Of a stretch of 27,277 nucleotides of DNA, positions 16,348 through 24,870 are shown piece after piece. Made by a program: the position numbers and the translations under genes. Source of the stretch: UBA9676 sp036005525 (GTDB taxonomy: Bacteria; Actinomycetota; Actinomycetes; Streptosporangiales; Streptosporangiaceae); contig DASYQM010000108.1 of assembly GCA_036005525.1 (NCBI GenBank), positions 1-27,277 of the forward strand, given 5' to 3'. The notes beneath the pieces were generated by a model. It did not search any database. It had not been told where the DNA came from and saw nothing but the letters and a program-made list of their open reading frames with translations. Numbering within the stretch: position 1 is the first letter of the stretch; every line of letters begins with the position of its first letter.

Positions 16348-17804
16348 GGCGACTCGTCAGCCTTGGGCCGGTCGCCTTGGGCGCCATCGGCATTGCGCTG
16401 GCGCTCCCGAGGCCCGCATTGGCGCAACCCGCGCACCCGCTCGGTAACTTCTCGGTGAACCAGGCGATCGGGCTCGATCTGCATCCGGATCGGGTCGCTG
16501 TCACCGCGATCGTCGACCTTGCCGAACTGCCGACGCTGCAAGAGCGCCCGGTAGTAGACGCCAATGACGACGGTAAGGTCAGTGCCGCCGAGTCGATGGC
16601 GTACAACACCCGTGTATGTAACGCGATGGCCGGAACAGTACGGCTGCGCGTGGACGGCCATCGCGTCCAGTGGTCGGTACGTCCGGCTGGTCTCGAGTAC
16701 CGTCCCGGCAGTGCCGGCCTGCACACCAGCCGGATCTCGTGCGCGTTCGATGCTGCCGCAGACCTGGCACGGGCAACCATTGTGGATCTCGTCAACGGGT
16801 ATCGGGCCGATCGGATCGGCTGGCGGGAGATCACCGCTGCTGGGCACGGGGTTCACATCGTGAATCCGCCGGTCCCGGCGCGCTCGGTCAGCGACTCGCT
16901 GCGGTCGTACCCAACCGACCTGCTCGGCTCGCCGCTCGATCAGCGTTCGGCCCGGCTGCAGGTCGAGCCGGGCGGTGAGGCGAGCGCCGGCGCGACCGTC
17001 CACTTGAGCCGGGGCGACCCGGTGAGCCGGTGGGTCGCGGAAGCGGACCGGGCGCTGGAGCGGCTGGTCGGCGGGCGCCTCACTGCGCTCGTCGGCGCTC
17101 TCGCGGTGCTTCTCGCGCTCGTGCTCGGTGCAGCACACGCTGCACTACCCGGGCATGGAAAGACGGTGATGGCCGCGTACATCGCTGGCCGCCGCGGCCG
17201 CCCACGCGACGCACTCACCGTCGGTGCGATCGTGACGCTCACCCACACCGGCGGTGTGCTCGTCCTGGGCCTGCTGCTAACCGCCACCACGAGCCTCGCC
17301 GGCGAAGTCGTGCTCTCGTGGCTAGGCGTCGCCAGCGGCGTCCTGGTCGCCGGTGTTGGCGTCGCCATGCTCGTTGGAGTCCTCCGACGCCGTGCCTCGG
17401 TTTACGACCACCACCACGAGCACTCACACGATCACGACCATGACCACCACCACGGGCACTCGCACCCTCACCCATCCCGCCAAGCGCGACGGCTCAGTCT
17501 TGTCGGGATGGGTATCGCGGGCGGGCTGGTGCCGAGTCCATCTGCTCTCATCGTGCTGCTGGGCGCAGTCGGTCTTGGGCGTACCGCCTTCGGTGTGCTG
17601 CTTGTGATCGCTTACGGAGTCGGGATGGCCGCCATGCTTACGGCGGCGGGGCTGGTGCTGGTCCGTGTACGCGATCGCTGGACTTCCCGTCCACGCCGGA
17701 CAACGGCCCGGCTCGTGGCGCTAGCACCGACCGGCACCGCCGCGCTGGTGCTCTGTGTCGGCCTGGGCCTAGCCGGCCGTGCCGCGCTCGGAGTGGTTCA
17801 CTGA
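16344..17804 (+). CDS. NicO/RcnA-type nickel-cobalt transporter with exported N-domain
   Basis: A 486-aa membrane protein. A signal peptide (to about ALAQPA, residue 30) precedes an extracellular domain (about 30-230) that contains a canonical EF-hand loop at D72-E83 (DANDDGKVSAAE). The membrane part begins near residue 245 with the NicO signature AAHAALPGHGKTVMAAY (about 260-276). A cytoplasmic or periplasmic loop packed with His and Asp (about 353-376) is typical of metal-ion exporters of this family. Further spans follow (VPSPSALIVLLGAVGLG and others). The likely role is Ni2+/Co2+ or similar divalent metal movement across the membrane. It is coupled by a 4-nt overlap to the TPR gene. Metal identity and direction are inferred from family only. 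Confidence 0.9.
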   Translation: MRRLVSLGPVALGAIGIALALPRPALAQPAHPLGNFSVNQAIGLDLHPDRVAVTAIVDLAELPTLQERPVVDANDDGKVSAAESMAYNTRVCNAMAGTVRLRVDGHRVQWSVRPAGLEYRPGSAGLHTSRISCAFDAAADLARATIVDLVNGYRADRIGWREITAAGHGVHIVNPPVPARSVSDSLRSYPTDLLGSPLDQRSARLQVEPGGEASAGATVHLSRGDPVSRWVAEADRALERLVGGRLTALVGALAVLLALVLGAAHAALPGHGKTVMAAYIAGRRGRPRDALTVGAIVTLTHTGGVLVLGLLLTATTSLAGEVVLSWLGVASGVLVAGVGVAMLVGVLRRRASVYDHHHEHSHDHDHDHHHGHSHPHPSRQARRLSLVGMGIAGGLVPSPSALIVLLGAVGLGRTAFGVLLVIAYGVGMAAMLTAAGLVLVRVRDRWTSRPRRTTARLVALAPTGTAALVLCVGLGLAGRAALGVVH

Positions 17805-17849
17805 GCGTGATTGAACCCCGGCAGAAGGCACCTGTCAGGGCTAGAACCG

Positions 17850-17975
17850 ACTTGAACCCCTATGCCTGCGACCTGCGGGTTTCATCGGCCGCCATGATCG
17901 CCGAAATGACAAAAAGCCCTGTTCAGACCATGATCATCTGTGTCCGAGGGGACTTGAACCGCTCGCCTATATGGC
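17850..17975 (-). repeat. paired tRNA-3'-end-like sequences, copy A
   Basis: Two minus-strand T-arm-like motifs (GTTCAAGTC) lie 102 bp apart (plus-strand ACTTGAAC at 17850 and 17952). The second reads GGTTCAAGTCCCCTCGGACA followed by CAGATGATCATGG, like the T-arm and acceptor end of a tRNA-Leu, but its T-stem has a mismatch and no D or anticodon arm follows. The same pair with the same spacing recurs at 24709-24830. Best read as a degenerate att-site scar or tRNA fragment, not a functional tRNA. Confidence 0.55.
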
Positions 17976-18131
17976 GGCGGCGAGCGCAGATCCCTGGCTG
18001 AGCGTCTGACCAGCAGTCCCAGTAGGGGCGTCGATAGCGGTCACCTTGCCGCGCCTGATCTGGAATATCGGCGAGGGCGTGACACCTGTGGCCTCGGCAA
18101 GCTGGGACCGGGTGGGCCCCGGAGCTTGGGC
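17967..18131 (-). pseudogene. relic of an XRE-type helix-turn-helix protein
   Basis: The minus-strand frame reads TRSQLAEATGVTPSPIFQIR, then RGKVTAID, which matches the XRE core (..QAELAEATGVSPSRISQIERGEVTAID..) found in HigA-like antitoxins and phage repressors. Several key residues are changed (Ser to Phe, Glu to Arg), there is no start, and the frame ends in TAG within the tRNA-like repeat. It is a decayed regulator, and such genes are common on mobile elements. Confidence 0.5.
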
Positions 18132-18134
18132 TGT

Positions 18135-19352
18135 TCAGCGAGCCGGTACCTGCTTACCCGCGCCATGGGCTCCCAGGCCGGCCCGGCGGTTGACGCTGGC
18201 GATGACGATGGCCGCGACGGCCGCTCCGGCGCCGAGCACGAAGGGCGCCCGTGGCCCGATCGAGGATGCCAAGGTGGAGGCGATCGGGCCGCCCGCAGAG
18301 GTACTGCCGAGCAGGACGACGGCGAACAAGGACATGACACGGCCCAGCATCCGCGGGTCGGCGGACTGCAGGACGGCGATCACCGAGGTAAGGACGAGGG
18401 ACCAGGCAAGCCCGACGCCGGCCAGCCCGACGAGCGTCACCGGCACCGTCGGTGCCACCGCGGTGACCGCCATCGACCCGGCCATGATCGTTGCCGCCAG
18501 CCCGAGGGCCCATGGCCCGGGCCTGCCGCGTGCGGCTGCGGCCAGCGCCCCGGCCAGGCTGCCAACGGTCATCGCCGTGAACGCCGTGCCTATCAGCGAT
18601 GGGCCGCCGCCGAAGGATCCCCGGATGAGGGTGGGCACGGATACCTGCATAGTGAACGCCAGCGTCCCGATCACGACGAGTGCGAGCAGCGGGGCCCGCA
18701 AGGCCGGGGTGTGCCACACGTAGCCCAAGCCGTCGCGCACCTGGCGTGGCGCGCGCCTGACCAGGGGCAAGGCGCCGGGCCGGATCGTGTGCAGCAGAAT
18801 GACGTCGGCCAGGAACGACGCCGCGTTCACCGCGAAGGCGGCAGTGACCCCGGCGGTAGCGGCCAGTGCCCCGCCCAGGGCCGACCCGGCGGTCATGCCG
18901 AGCAGCAGCACCGTTCCGGCGAGGGCGGAGGCGCTGGCCGCTCGCTCCGGGGGAACTAGCGCGGGCAGCAACGCCCGCCGGGCCGGTGTGTCGAGTGCGT
19001 TGATCACTCCCCAGACGGCCGCAAGCACGTAGATCACCGGCAGAGTGAGGACGTCCGCCGCGGACGCGACTGCGTAGGCCAGCGCGACCAGCCCGAGCCC
19101 GGACTCCGCGAGGATCAGCAGTCGGCGCCGGTCATGCCGGTCGGCTACTGCGCCGAACCACGGCCCGAGCACCAGGCTGGGCAGGAACTGCAGCGCGACG
19201 ACCCAGCCCAGCGCCCGCCGGTCGAGCTCTACGACCACCCAGGACAGCGCGACGACCTGCGCCCAGGAACACGTCACCGAGGGCAGCTGGCCGGCGAGGT
19301 ACCGGCGGAGCGCGGGCGAGCTCAGCGGCGCAACGGCCTCGTGGACGCCCAT
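18135..19352 (-). CDS. MFS transporter (EntS/MFS_3-like exporter)
   Basis: A 405-aa, 12-span transporter. Motif A appears as GAVADRHDRRRLLI (about residues 66-79), and the MFS_3-type features LQFLPSLVLGP, ALDTPARRALLPALVPPE and SLAGALAA are present. Members of this branch export siderophores and small drugs. It is the last gene of the glutathione operon; its ATG overlaps the MAPEG stop by one base (TGATG). A plausible role is export of a glutathione conjugate or a small thiol product, inferred from context only. The codons run to TGA at 18135 without breaks. Confidence 0.9.
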   Translation of the reverse strand: MGVHEAVAPLSSPALRRYLAGQLPSVTCSWAQVVALSWVVVELDRRALGWVVALQFLPSLVLGPWFGAVADRHDRRRLLILAESGLGLVALAYAVASAADVLTLPVIYVLAAVWGVINALDTPARRALLPALVPPERAASASALAGTVLLLGMTAGSALGGALAATAGVTAAFAVNAASFLADVILLHTIRPGALPLVRRAPRQVRDGLGYVWHTPALRAPLLALVVIGTLAFTMQVSVPTLIRGSFGGGPSLIGTAFTAMTVGSLAGALAAAARGRPGPWALGLAATIMAGSMAVTAVAPTVPVTLVGLAGVGLAWSLVLTSVIAVLQSADPRMLGRVMSLFAVVLLGSTSAGGPIASTLASSIGPRAPFVLGAGAAVAAIVIASVNRRAGLGAHGAGKQVPAR

Positions 19353-19759
19353 CAGAGGGAGAAGGCCGCGGCGACGGCCAGGCTGACCCCGAGGAAGTAG
19401 GTGCCCGCCGCACCGGCCAGCCGTGCCCTGGTCTGGACCGCCAGGCTGGGCGCGGTCAGCAGGCCGTACGCGTGCACCACCCGGGCCGCCGTTGCCCCGA
19501 TGATCAGCGGGATGGCCACCGCGGCCGGGCTGCGTGCGCCGACCAGCAGGAACAGGACGATCAGGACGGGGATGTACTCCGCAGCGTTGGCGTGGGCCCT
19601 GATCGCGATCAGCAGCCGGCTGGCCGGGTCACTCGGGAACTGTGAGCCGCCTGCCTTCGCGGTCACGCCGCGCATCCGCGAGACGTTGAGCCCGAGCAGG
19701 AACAGCATCGCGGCAAGGATGGCCGTGCAGATGATGGCGGTGGTCAGGACGGTGGTCAT
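19352..19759 (-). CDS. MAPEG family membrane protein (glutathione transferase-like)
   Basis: A 135-aa, four-helix membrane protein of the MAPEG superfamily (microsomal glutathione S-transferase relatives). The central signature is RAHANAAEYIPVLIVLFLLV (about residues 53-72), with the Arg and the Asn/Glu that contact glutathione in the family. Start ATG 19759 follows AAGGAG by 6 nt. It overlaps the GshB stop (ATGA) and the MFS start (TGATG). Family knowledge plus adjacent glutathione biosynthesis strongly suggest a membrane glutathione transferase or peroxidase that acts on lipophilic electrophiles. Confidence 0.88.
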   Translation of the reverse strand: MTTVLTTAIICTAILAAMLFLLGLNVSRMRGVTAKAGGSQFPSDPASRLLIAIRAHANAAEYIPVLIVLFLLVGARSPAAVAIPLIIGATAARVVHAYGLLTAPSLAVQTRARLAGAAGTYFLGVSLAVAAAFSL

Positions 19760-20727
19760 GCCGATCTCCTTTTCTCTTGTGGGCCGAGCACGCTGTCGAG
19801 CAGGTCCGCGCACAGCGTCCAGCCGAGCAGCGCGTCGGCTTTGCGCAGCGCACCGACGCTGGTGACGTTCACTTCGATGAGGTAGGGCCCGATCACGTCG
19901 AGGCCTGCCAGGTGGATGCCATGGCGCCGCAGCGTCGGCGCCAGGCGCGCGCAGATCTCGCGGTCCCGCGGGGTGAGCGGCGCCTCGGCGGCCGGGTTGC
20001 CGATCCGGAAGTCACCCGCTCGCGGGAACCGGTAAACGGCGCCGACTGGCTCGCCTGCTATGACGAAGATCCGTTTGTTGCCCGCCGCGACCTCGCGCAG
20101 GAAGCGCTGGACGACGACGGCGCGCACGCCGCCGTCGGTGGAGACCTCGATCAGCGACCCCAGGTTCGGGTCATGGCGGTCCAGCCGCAGGACGCCGCGG
20201 CCGGAGAAGCCATCGACCGGCTTGATCACGGCCGTCTGGTGCTCGGCGAGGAAGGACCTGATCGTACCCTCGTCGGCGGTGATGATCGTGGGCGGGATCA
20301 GGTCGGGAAACCGCAGCGGAAGCAGGTGCTCGCTGCACGCCCGCAGCCCGCCGGGATCGTTGACCAGAGCGGTGCACCCGGGATCGACGAGATCCAGGAT
20401 CAGGGTCGCGGTGAGGTAGGTCTGGTCGAGCGGCGGCTCGGTGCGCATGAAGACCGCCGCCATCTCATCCAGCCACACTCGCTGCGGCTCCCCGGCGGTG
20501 AACCACCGCTGCGCCACCGTCCATCGGTGATCGCCGCGCGGCCGGGACGGCGCGAGCCGCACCCGGCGGGCGTGCGCCCGGGCACGGCCGTGCGCACCTT
20601 CGAGCAGCCGCGCCTGCGTGACCCAGACCTCGGCGCCATGGTCCTGCGCCGCATGCATGAGGCCGACGGTGGTGTCGATCGATGGGTCGAGACCATCCAG
20701 CGGGTCGGCGACGAACGCGATCTTCAT
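19756..20727 (-). CDS. gshB: glutathione synthetase (prokaryotic GshB, ATP-grasp)
   Basis: A 323-aa ATP-grasp ligase that joins gamma-glutamylcysteine and glycine using ATP. In order it shows the GshB N-domain opening (MKIAFVADPLDGLDPSIDTT), MRTEPPLDQTYLTATLIL and VNDPGGLRACSEHLLPLRF, then the ATP-binding VIKPVDGFSGRGVLRL (about 167-182), NKRIFVIAGEPVGAVYR and the metal-binding IEVNVTS (about 284-290). Each of these aligns with E. coli GshB blocks known to me. Length matches the family (about 315 aa). Start ATG 20727 follows GGAGG by 7 nt. It overlaps both neighbours by 4 nt. Notable because most actinobacteria make mycothiol and lack this enzyme. Confidence 0.93.
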   Translation of the reverse strand: MKIAFVADPLDGLDPSIDTTVGLMHAAQDHGAEVWVTQARLLEGAHGRARAHARRVRLAPSRPRGDHRWTVAQRWFTAGEPQRVWLDEMAAVFMRTEPPLDQTYLTATLILDLVDPGCTALVNDPGGLRACSEHLLPLRFPDLIPPTIITADEGTIRSFLAEHQTAVIKPVDGFSGRGVLRLDRHDPNLGSLIEVSTDGGVRAVVVQRFLREVAAGNKRIFVIAGEPVGAVYRFPRAGDFRIGNPAAEAPLTPRDREICARLAPTLRRHGIHLAGLDVIGPYLIEVNVTSVGALRKADALLGWTLCADLLDSVLGPQEKRRSA

Positions 20728-21749
20728 GACACACCTCCGCTGACCAGCACTGGGCCATCTGCCTGCCGTGCCGTGTAGGCGATCGACAGGAGGGCACCGG
20801 TTTCGGGCGAGAATCCCGTCGCCGCCTCGCTCCACGCGCGCTGCTGATCACCGGCGCGCGGCAGGAGCAGGTCCAGTGCGTCATGCCGGGCGCGGGCGTC
20901 GTACAGGAGCGCTGCCACGATCGCAAGCGCCTCGCCGATGCGCCGCGGCGGCTGCGCGTCGAGGTAGCGCACCTCGAGGTAACCGCCGCGCGGCCGGACC
21001 GGCGGGAACAACGTCGAGAGGTGATAGGACGGGCGCCCGGCCTCCGGGATGGGGAATCGGGGGGCCGCCGCCGCGAACGCCGCGTACGCGCCGACTGGAT
21101 CGAGCAGGTCGAGGTGCCGCCCGTCGTATCCGGTCCGGCGCAAGTCAGCGTTCTGCCAGATCCGGGTGCGGGCACCTGCGATGCCGGCGGGATGTCCCTC
21201 GGCCGTCCCCGAATTGGCGAAGGCGGCCGCGAGGGGCGGCCCGGCGAGATTGGCCACCAGCCACTGCTCGTGCCCGGCATAGCCGGGAAGCAGGTCGACG
21301 GTGATCTGCAGCGAGGCCGTCAGACGCATCATCTGGCGCCCGGCCGGGCCGGTCTCGTCGAACATCCGCTGCATCGCCAGATAGCGCGGCGTCCGGAGCC
21401 GCAGCGGAACATCCGCGCAGGAGTGGTACGGATTGAGCCCGACGGCCTCCAGCCGAACCCCTCGCGCCGAAGCGATCGCGGCCGCGCGCCGCAGCATCCG
21501 GCCGAGGTCACGGGCAAGGGCCCCGGCGGTCGGCCTGGGCGCCGGGGACAGCTCGAGCTGGCCACCGGGCTCGAAGGACGGAGCCGCCGCCCTGACGAAG
21601 CTCGCGTCGAATCCAGCCGCGAGGAGCGCCGGGTGAACCGGGCGTGGCCGCGCGGTGTCGGTCACCGGGATCAGCTCGACCTCGGCCTCCATCCGCCCTG
21701 GCCGCCGCGCCGGGGCGAACAACCGCTCCACAGCCGTGTCCATGTCCAT
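20724..21749 (-). CDS. glutamate-cysteine ligase, GCS2/EgtA type
   Basis: A 341-aa enzyme of the GCS2 family that makes gamma-glutamylcysteine from Glu, Cys and ATP. Visible motifs are EAEVELIPV near residue 21, FEPGGQLELSPAPR (59-72), GLNPYHSCADVPLRLRTPRY, GPAGRQMMRLTASLQITVDL and GGYLEVRYLDAQP. This is the EgtA-like branch used in ergothioneine synthesis by mycobacteria, but egtB-E are absent and gshB follows, so glutathione is the expected product. The ATG at 21749 is chosen; a GTG at 21779 is in frame but has no better ribosome site. It is the first gene of the operon, overlapping gshB by 4 nt (ATGA), and is divergent from the LAL regulator. Confidence 0.88.
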   Translation of the reverse strand: MDMDTAVERLFAPARRPGRMEAEVELIPVTDTARPRPVHPALLAAGFDASFVRAAAPSFEPGGQLELSPAPRPTAGALARDLGRMLRRAAAIASARGVRLEAVGLNPYHSCADVPLRLRTPRYLAMQRMFDETGPAGRQMMRLTASLQITVDLLPGYAGHEQWLVANLAGPPLAAAFANSGTAEGHPAGIAGARTRIWQNADLRRTGYDGRHLDLLDPVGAYAAFAAAAPRFPIPEAGRPSYHLSTLFPPVRPRGGYLEVRYLDAQPPRRIGEALAIVAALLYDARARHDALDLLLPRAGDQQRAWSEAATGFSPETGALLSIAYTARQADGPVLVSGGVS

Positions 21750-21792
21750 GCCGCCAGGCTCGCCCGCGCCCACCGCCACGGCATCAGTGCTG

Positions 21793-21827
21793 GTACCGAA
21801 CCGGGTACTGAACCTGTACCGGATCTT
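21793..21827. promoter_or_regulatory. three phased direct repeats between the gsh operon and its divergent regulator
   Basis: GTACCGAACCGG (21793), GTACTGAACCT (21805) and GTACCGGATCT (21816) are direct repeats 12 and 11 bp apart, close to one helical turn, in the 100-bp region between the ligase start (21749) and the regulator start (21850). All lie on one face of the DNA. This is a natural operator for the divergent LuxR-type protein acting on the glutathione operon, itself or both; no evidence beyond the pattern. Confidence 0.5.
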
Positions 21828-21849
21828 GGGGGGCGGTGATACTACCGGT

Positions 21850-24671
21850 GTGGCGAGGCCGCGGAACCCGCTGATCGGCCGGCGTGAGGAACTGGCGTTC
21901 CTGCGCGACCGGCTCGCCGACGCGCGCGCGGGCTCGGGTCACGTCGTCCTCGTCTGCGGGCCGGCCGGAATCGGCAAGACCCGCCTGGTCGAGGAGCTGG
22001 CCACCGCCGCGGACGGCATGCAGATCGGCTGGGGCGGGGCGGTCGACGACGCCGGAATGCCGCCCCTGTGGCCGTGGATCCGGGCCGTCCGCGACCTGCC
22101 GGGGCCGCGCGCCGCGCTGCCCACCGTGGTCTCGGGTGCCGCCCAGCGCGAGTACAGCTCCGCCGAGGACGCCGCCGCGGCGACCTTCGCCGTCGACACC
22201 AACGTCGTGGATGCGCTCGCGGAGCAGTCCCGGACCGGGTCGGGCCTGCTGGTGGTGCTCGATGACCTGCAGTGGGCCGACGGCGCCACGCTCCGCCTGC
22301 TGGAGCGGGTCGCATCAGAGGCCAGGCGGCTTCCGGTGCTCGTCGTCGGGATGCACCCGGATCGCTGCCGGGAGCGATCGCGCATCGCGCGGCAGTGCTG
22401 AGCCTGCGGCCGCTTACGCAGAACGAGGCTGCCGCGATGCTGTCCGCCGCGGTCGAGGAGGCCGACCCTGCCGCCGTGCGCCGGGCGGCCGGACTCTCCG
22501 GCGGCAGCCCGCTGTACCTGACGACCCTGGCCAGGGTCGCGGCCCAGCAGCTCCGCGGCCGCACATCCTGGGACGACGCCGTGGGCGAAGCGCCCGAACT
22601 GCGTCACCTGGTCGCCGCGGCGATGCGCGCCGCGGGCCCCGACGCCGCGCATGCCATCGGCACGCTGAGTGTTCTCGGCCCGGAGGCGGACCTGGAACTG
22701 GCCACGCGCCTCCTCAGCGTCGGCTCGCCGGGCACGGCGATCGAGCTGCTGCTGTCCGCGGTACCGGCCGGGCTCATCGAGCCCTTGTCGTCATCAAGCA
22801 CCCAGGTCCGCTTCGCCCACGCCCTGGTCCGGAGCGCCGTATACGCGTCGCTGCCACCGGAGCGGCGCGCCGCTAGCCACCGCAGGGCGGCCACGTTGCT
22901 GGAGCCGCTCGCGATCGCCCGCGACGACCGCGCCGGGGCGGTCGCACAGCACTGGGATCGCGGGGGCGAGCCTGGTCGTGCCATCAAGTGGGCGATACGC
23001 GCCGCCGATGCTGCCCGCGCCGCGGGTGCGAACGACGAGGCCGTGTCGTACCTCGAACTCGCGGTCGGCACCGTCGACCGGGGCGTCGACGCGGATGAGA
23101 TCGATGCGGATCATGCCGAGCTCTTGCTCAGCCTGGCCAGGGCGCAATACCTCGCCGGGCGCATTGGCGAGAGCCTGGATTCCTGCTTGCGGGCAGCCGG
23201 CGAAGGTGAACGAGCCGGCCGCTCAGAGATCGTGGCCAGGTCGGCGATCATCGTTCAGGGGATCGGTCATCCCGCTGCCAACCTCCGGATTGAGGATCTC
23301 TGCCGGAGAGCCCTGCTGGTGATGCATGACGACGTTGCACCGGAACTGCGGGCCAGGGTGAAGGCCCAGATGGCTTGCGCACTCATCGAGATGGGCTCCA
23401 TCGATGAGGCTGCCAGCTGGTCGCAGCGCGCGCTCGCTGACGCGGCCGCCAGTGCCGATCCGGACGCGGAACTCGACGCGATCAGGGCTCGCGCCATGCT
23501 CGAATGGCTTCCCGGTCTCGACGCCGAGATGTTCGAACTCGGCAGCAGGGCGATCGATCTGGCCGAGCCGGCTGGCCGGCCGCTGGCGCAGCTGTGGGGG
23601 CACGTGTGGCGTTCGGACAGTGCCATCCACATGGGGAACCTGGCTGCCGCGCAGGCGGAGATCAGCGCAATGCAGGCGCTCGGCGATCGCACCGGTCTGC
23701 CGCTCGTGCGGTGGCACGTCCAGCGCAGGCGGGCTTCGGTGGCCGCGCTCACCGGCAGTTTCGACAACTTTAGGCAATTGGCAGCTCAGGCGGCTGAGAT
23801 AGCTGCTGACTGGGAAGACGACACCGTGCATGGCTCGCGCTTCGGTCAGTCTGCCTGCCTGGCACTTCTCCGAGGAGATCCGGCAGATCTCGTTCCGGGC
23901 TGGACGCACTTTCTCGACGATCTCAGCAGCGTGCCGCCGGTTGCCCACGCCGGTATAGCAGCAGCCCTCATGCTGACCGGGCGGCATGACGAGGCGTTGG
24001 TTCTGTACCAGCCGCTCATCAACACCCTTCCGGGGATGAGGCGTGGCCTGCTGGTTACCTCGCTGATATATCTGGCCGCGCTCGCGCCGGGCTTGAACGA
24101 CACGGCCGGATGTCGCGCAGTGCGTGACGTGGTCAGCACGTTGTTCGGCCAGTCGCCGGCCATCGGCGCGGGGACGGTTTTCTATGCGGGTTCCGTCGCC
24201 CGAATGCTCGGAGAGCTTGATCTCGGCTGCGGCGACTTCGCTGCGGCGGTGCCACACTTCGAGGAAGGATTGCGGGTCGATTCCATGCTGGGTGCGCGGC
24301 CCTATGTGGCTTGGGGGCGGATGGGGCTGGCTCGCGCCCTGAGCGCATCCGGTGATGTCGCGCGGGCGGCGGAACTCACCCGCGCGGCCGCAATCGAAGC
24401 TCGCCGTCTGGATATGCCGGGGCTGCTGCGTGCCGCGGACACGTTCCTCGCCGATGCCGCCGCCAAGGCACGCGCCGAGGACCCGCTCACCGCCCGCGAG
24501 CGCGAGGTGGCCGGGCTGGTCGCCCAGGCGCTGTCCAACCGCGAGGTCGCACGCACGCTCGTGCTGTCAGAGCGCACGGTGGAAAGCCATGTCCGGAACA
24601 TTCTCCCCAAGACCGGCCTCACGACCCGGACCGAACTCACCCGCTGGTATCTCCAGCAGCCCCCGCGCTGA
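21850..24671 (+). pseudogene. LAL-type LuxR regulator (AAA ATPase + TPR-like + HTH), frameshifted
   Basis: About 940 aa if repaired, the normal LAL length. The N-terminal AAA part has Walker A GPAGIGKT (37-44) and Walker B LLVVLDDLQWAD (133-144). A long helical repeat region follows, then the C-terminal LuxR helix-turn-helix (LTAREREVAGLVAQ, TLVLSERTVESHVRNIL, GLTTRTELTRWYLQ). Near 22360 the frame slips: VVGMHPD ends in a stop at 22401, while the continuation (LPGAIAHRAAVLSLRPLTQN) is in another frame. One missing C (GATCCGCTG to GATCGCTG) would explain it. Start is GTG 21850. All other motifs are intact, so it is either a very recent inactivation or a sequence error. It is the likely local regulator of the divergent glutathione operon. 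Confidence 0.85.
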
Positions 24672-24699
24672 CGCATTCCAGCGTCAGGCGAGCGCCTGT
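24668..24699 (+). terminator. double hairpin terminator of the LAL gene
   Basis: CTGACGC-ATTCCA-GCGTCAG (24668-24687) overlaps the stop codon; a second palindrome AGGCG-AG-CGCCT follows at once (24686-24697), then GTTTCCC. This is typical of actinobacterial terminators without a long T-run. Confidence 0.6.
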
Positions 24700-24708
24700 T
24701 TCCCAACG

Positions 24709-24870
24709 ACTTGAACTCCCATGTCCCTGACCTGGGCCTCTACCGGGGGTGCGCCCGAGTCCCATGACGAACTGACTGGTCAGGCCATGATCATGTGTCT
24801 GAGGGGGGACTTGAACCCCCATTTTCCGGCAGGTATCCGGTTCCGTCCGGCACCCATCCAATAGCCTCTG
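24709..24870 (-). repeat. paired tRNA-3'-end-like sequences, copy B (likely att site)
   Basis: ACTTGAAC occurs at 24709 and 24809 (100 bp apart). On the minus strand the second reads GGGGGTTCAAGTCCCCC, then CTCAGACA: a perfect 5-bp T-arm and an acceptor 3' strand as in actinobacterial tRNA-Leu. The 5' half (acceptor, D arm, anticodon arm) is not recognisable. CATGATCAT lies directly beyond the 3' end, as in copy A. The orientation (chromosomal genes beyond the 3' end, element genes on the 5' side) is that of an att end left by a tRNA-targeting integrase. Confidence 0.55.

Noticed and set aside
19777..20778. Long plus-strand open frame opposite gshB
   Set aside because: A shadow of the clear GshB frame; Arg/Asp-rich sequence with no domain.
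24795..24870. A complete 76-nt minus-strand tRNA with T-arm and near-matching acceptor stem
   Set aside because: The T-arm is perfect, but the acceptor has a mismatch, there is no standard D-arm, and the anticodon stem is only a 4-bp CCGG palindrome. Treated as a fragment.
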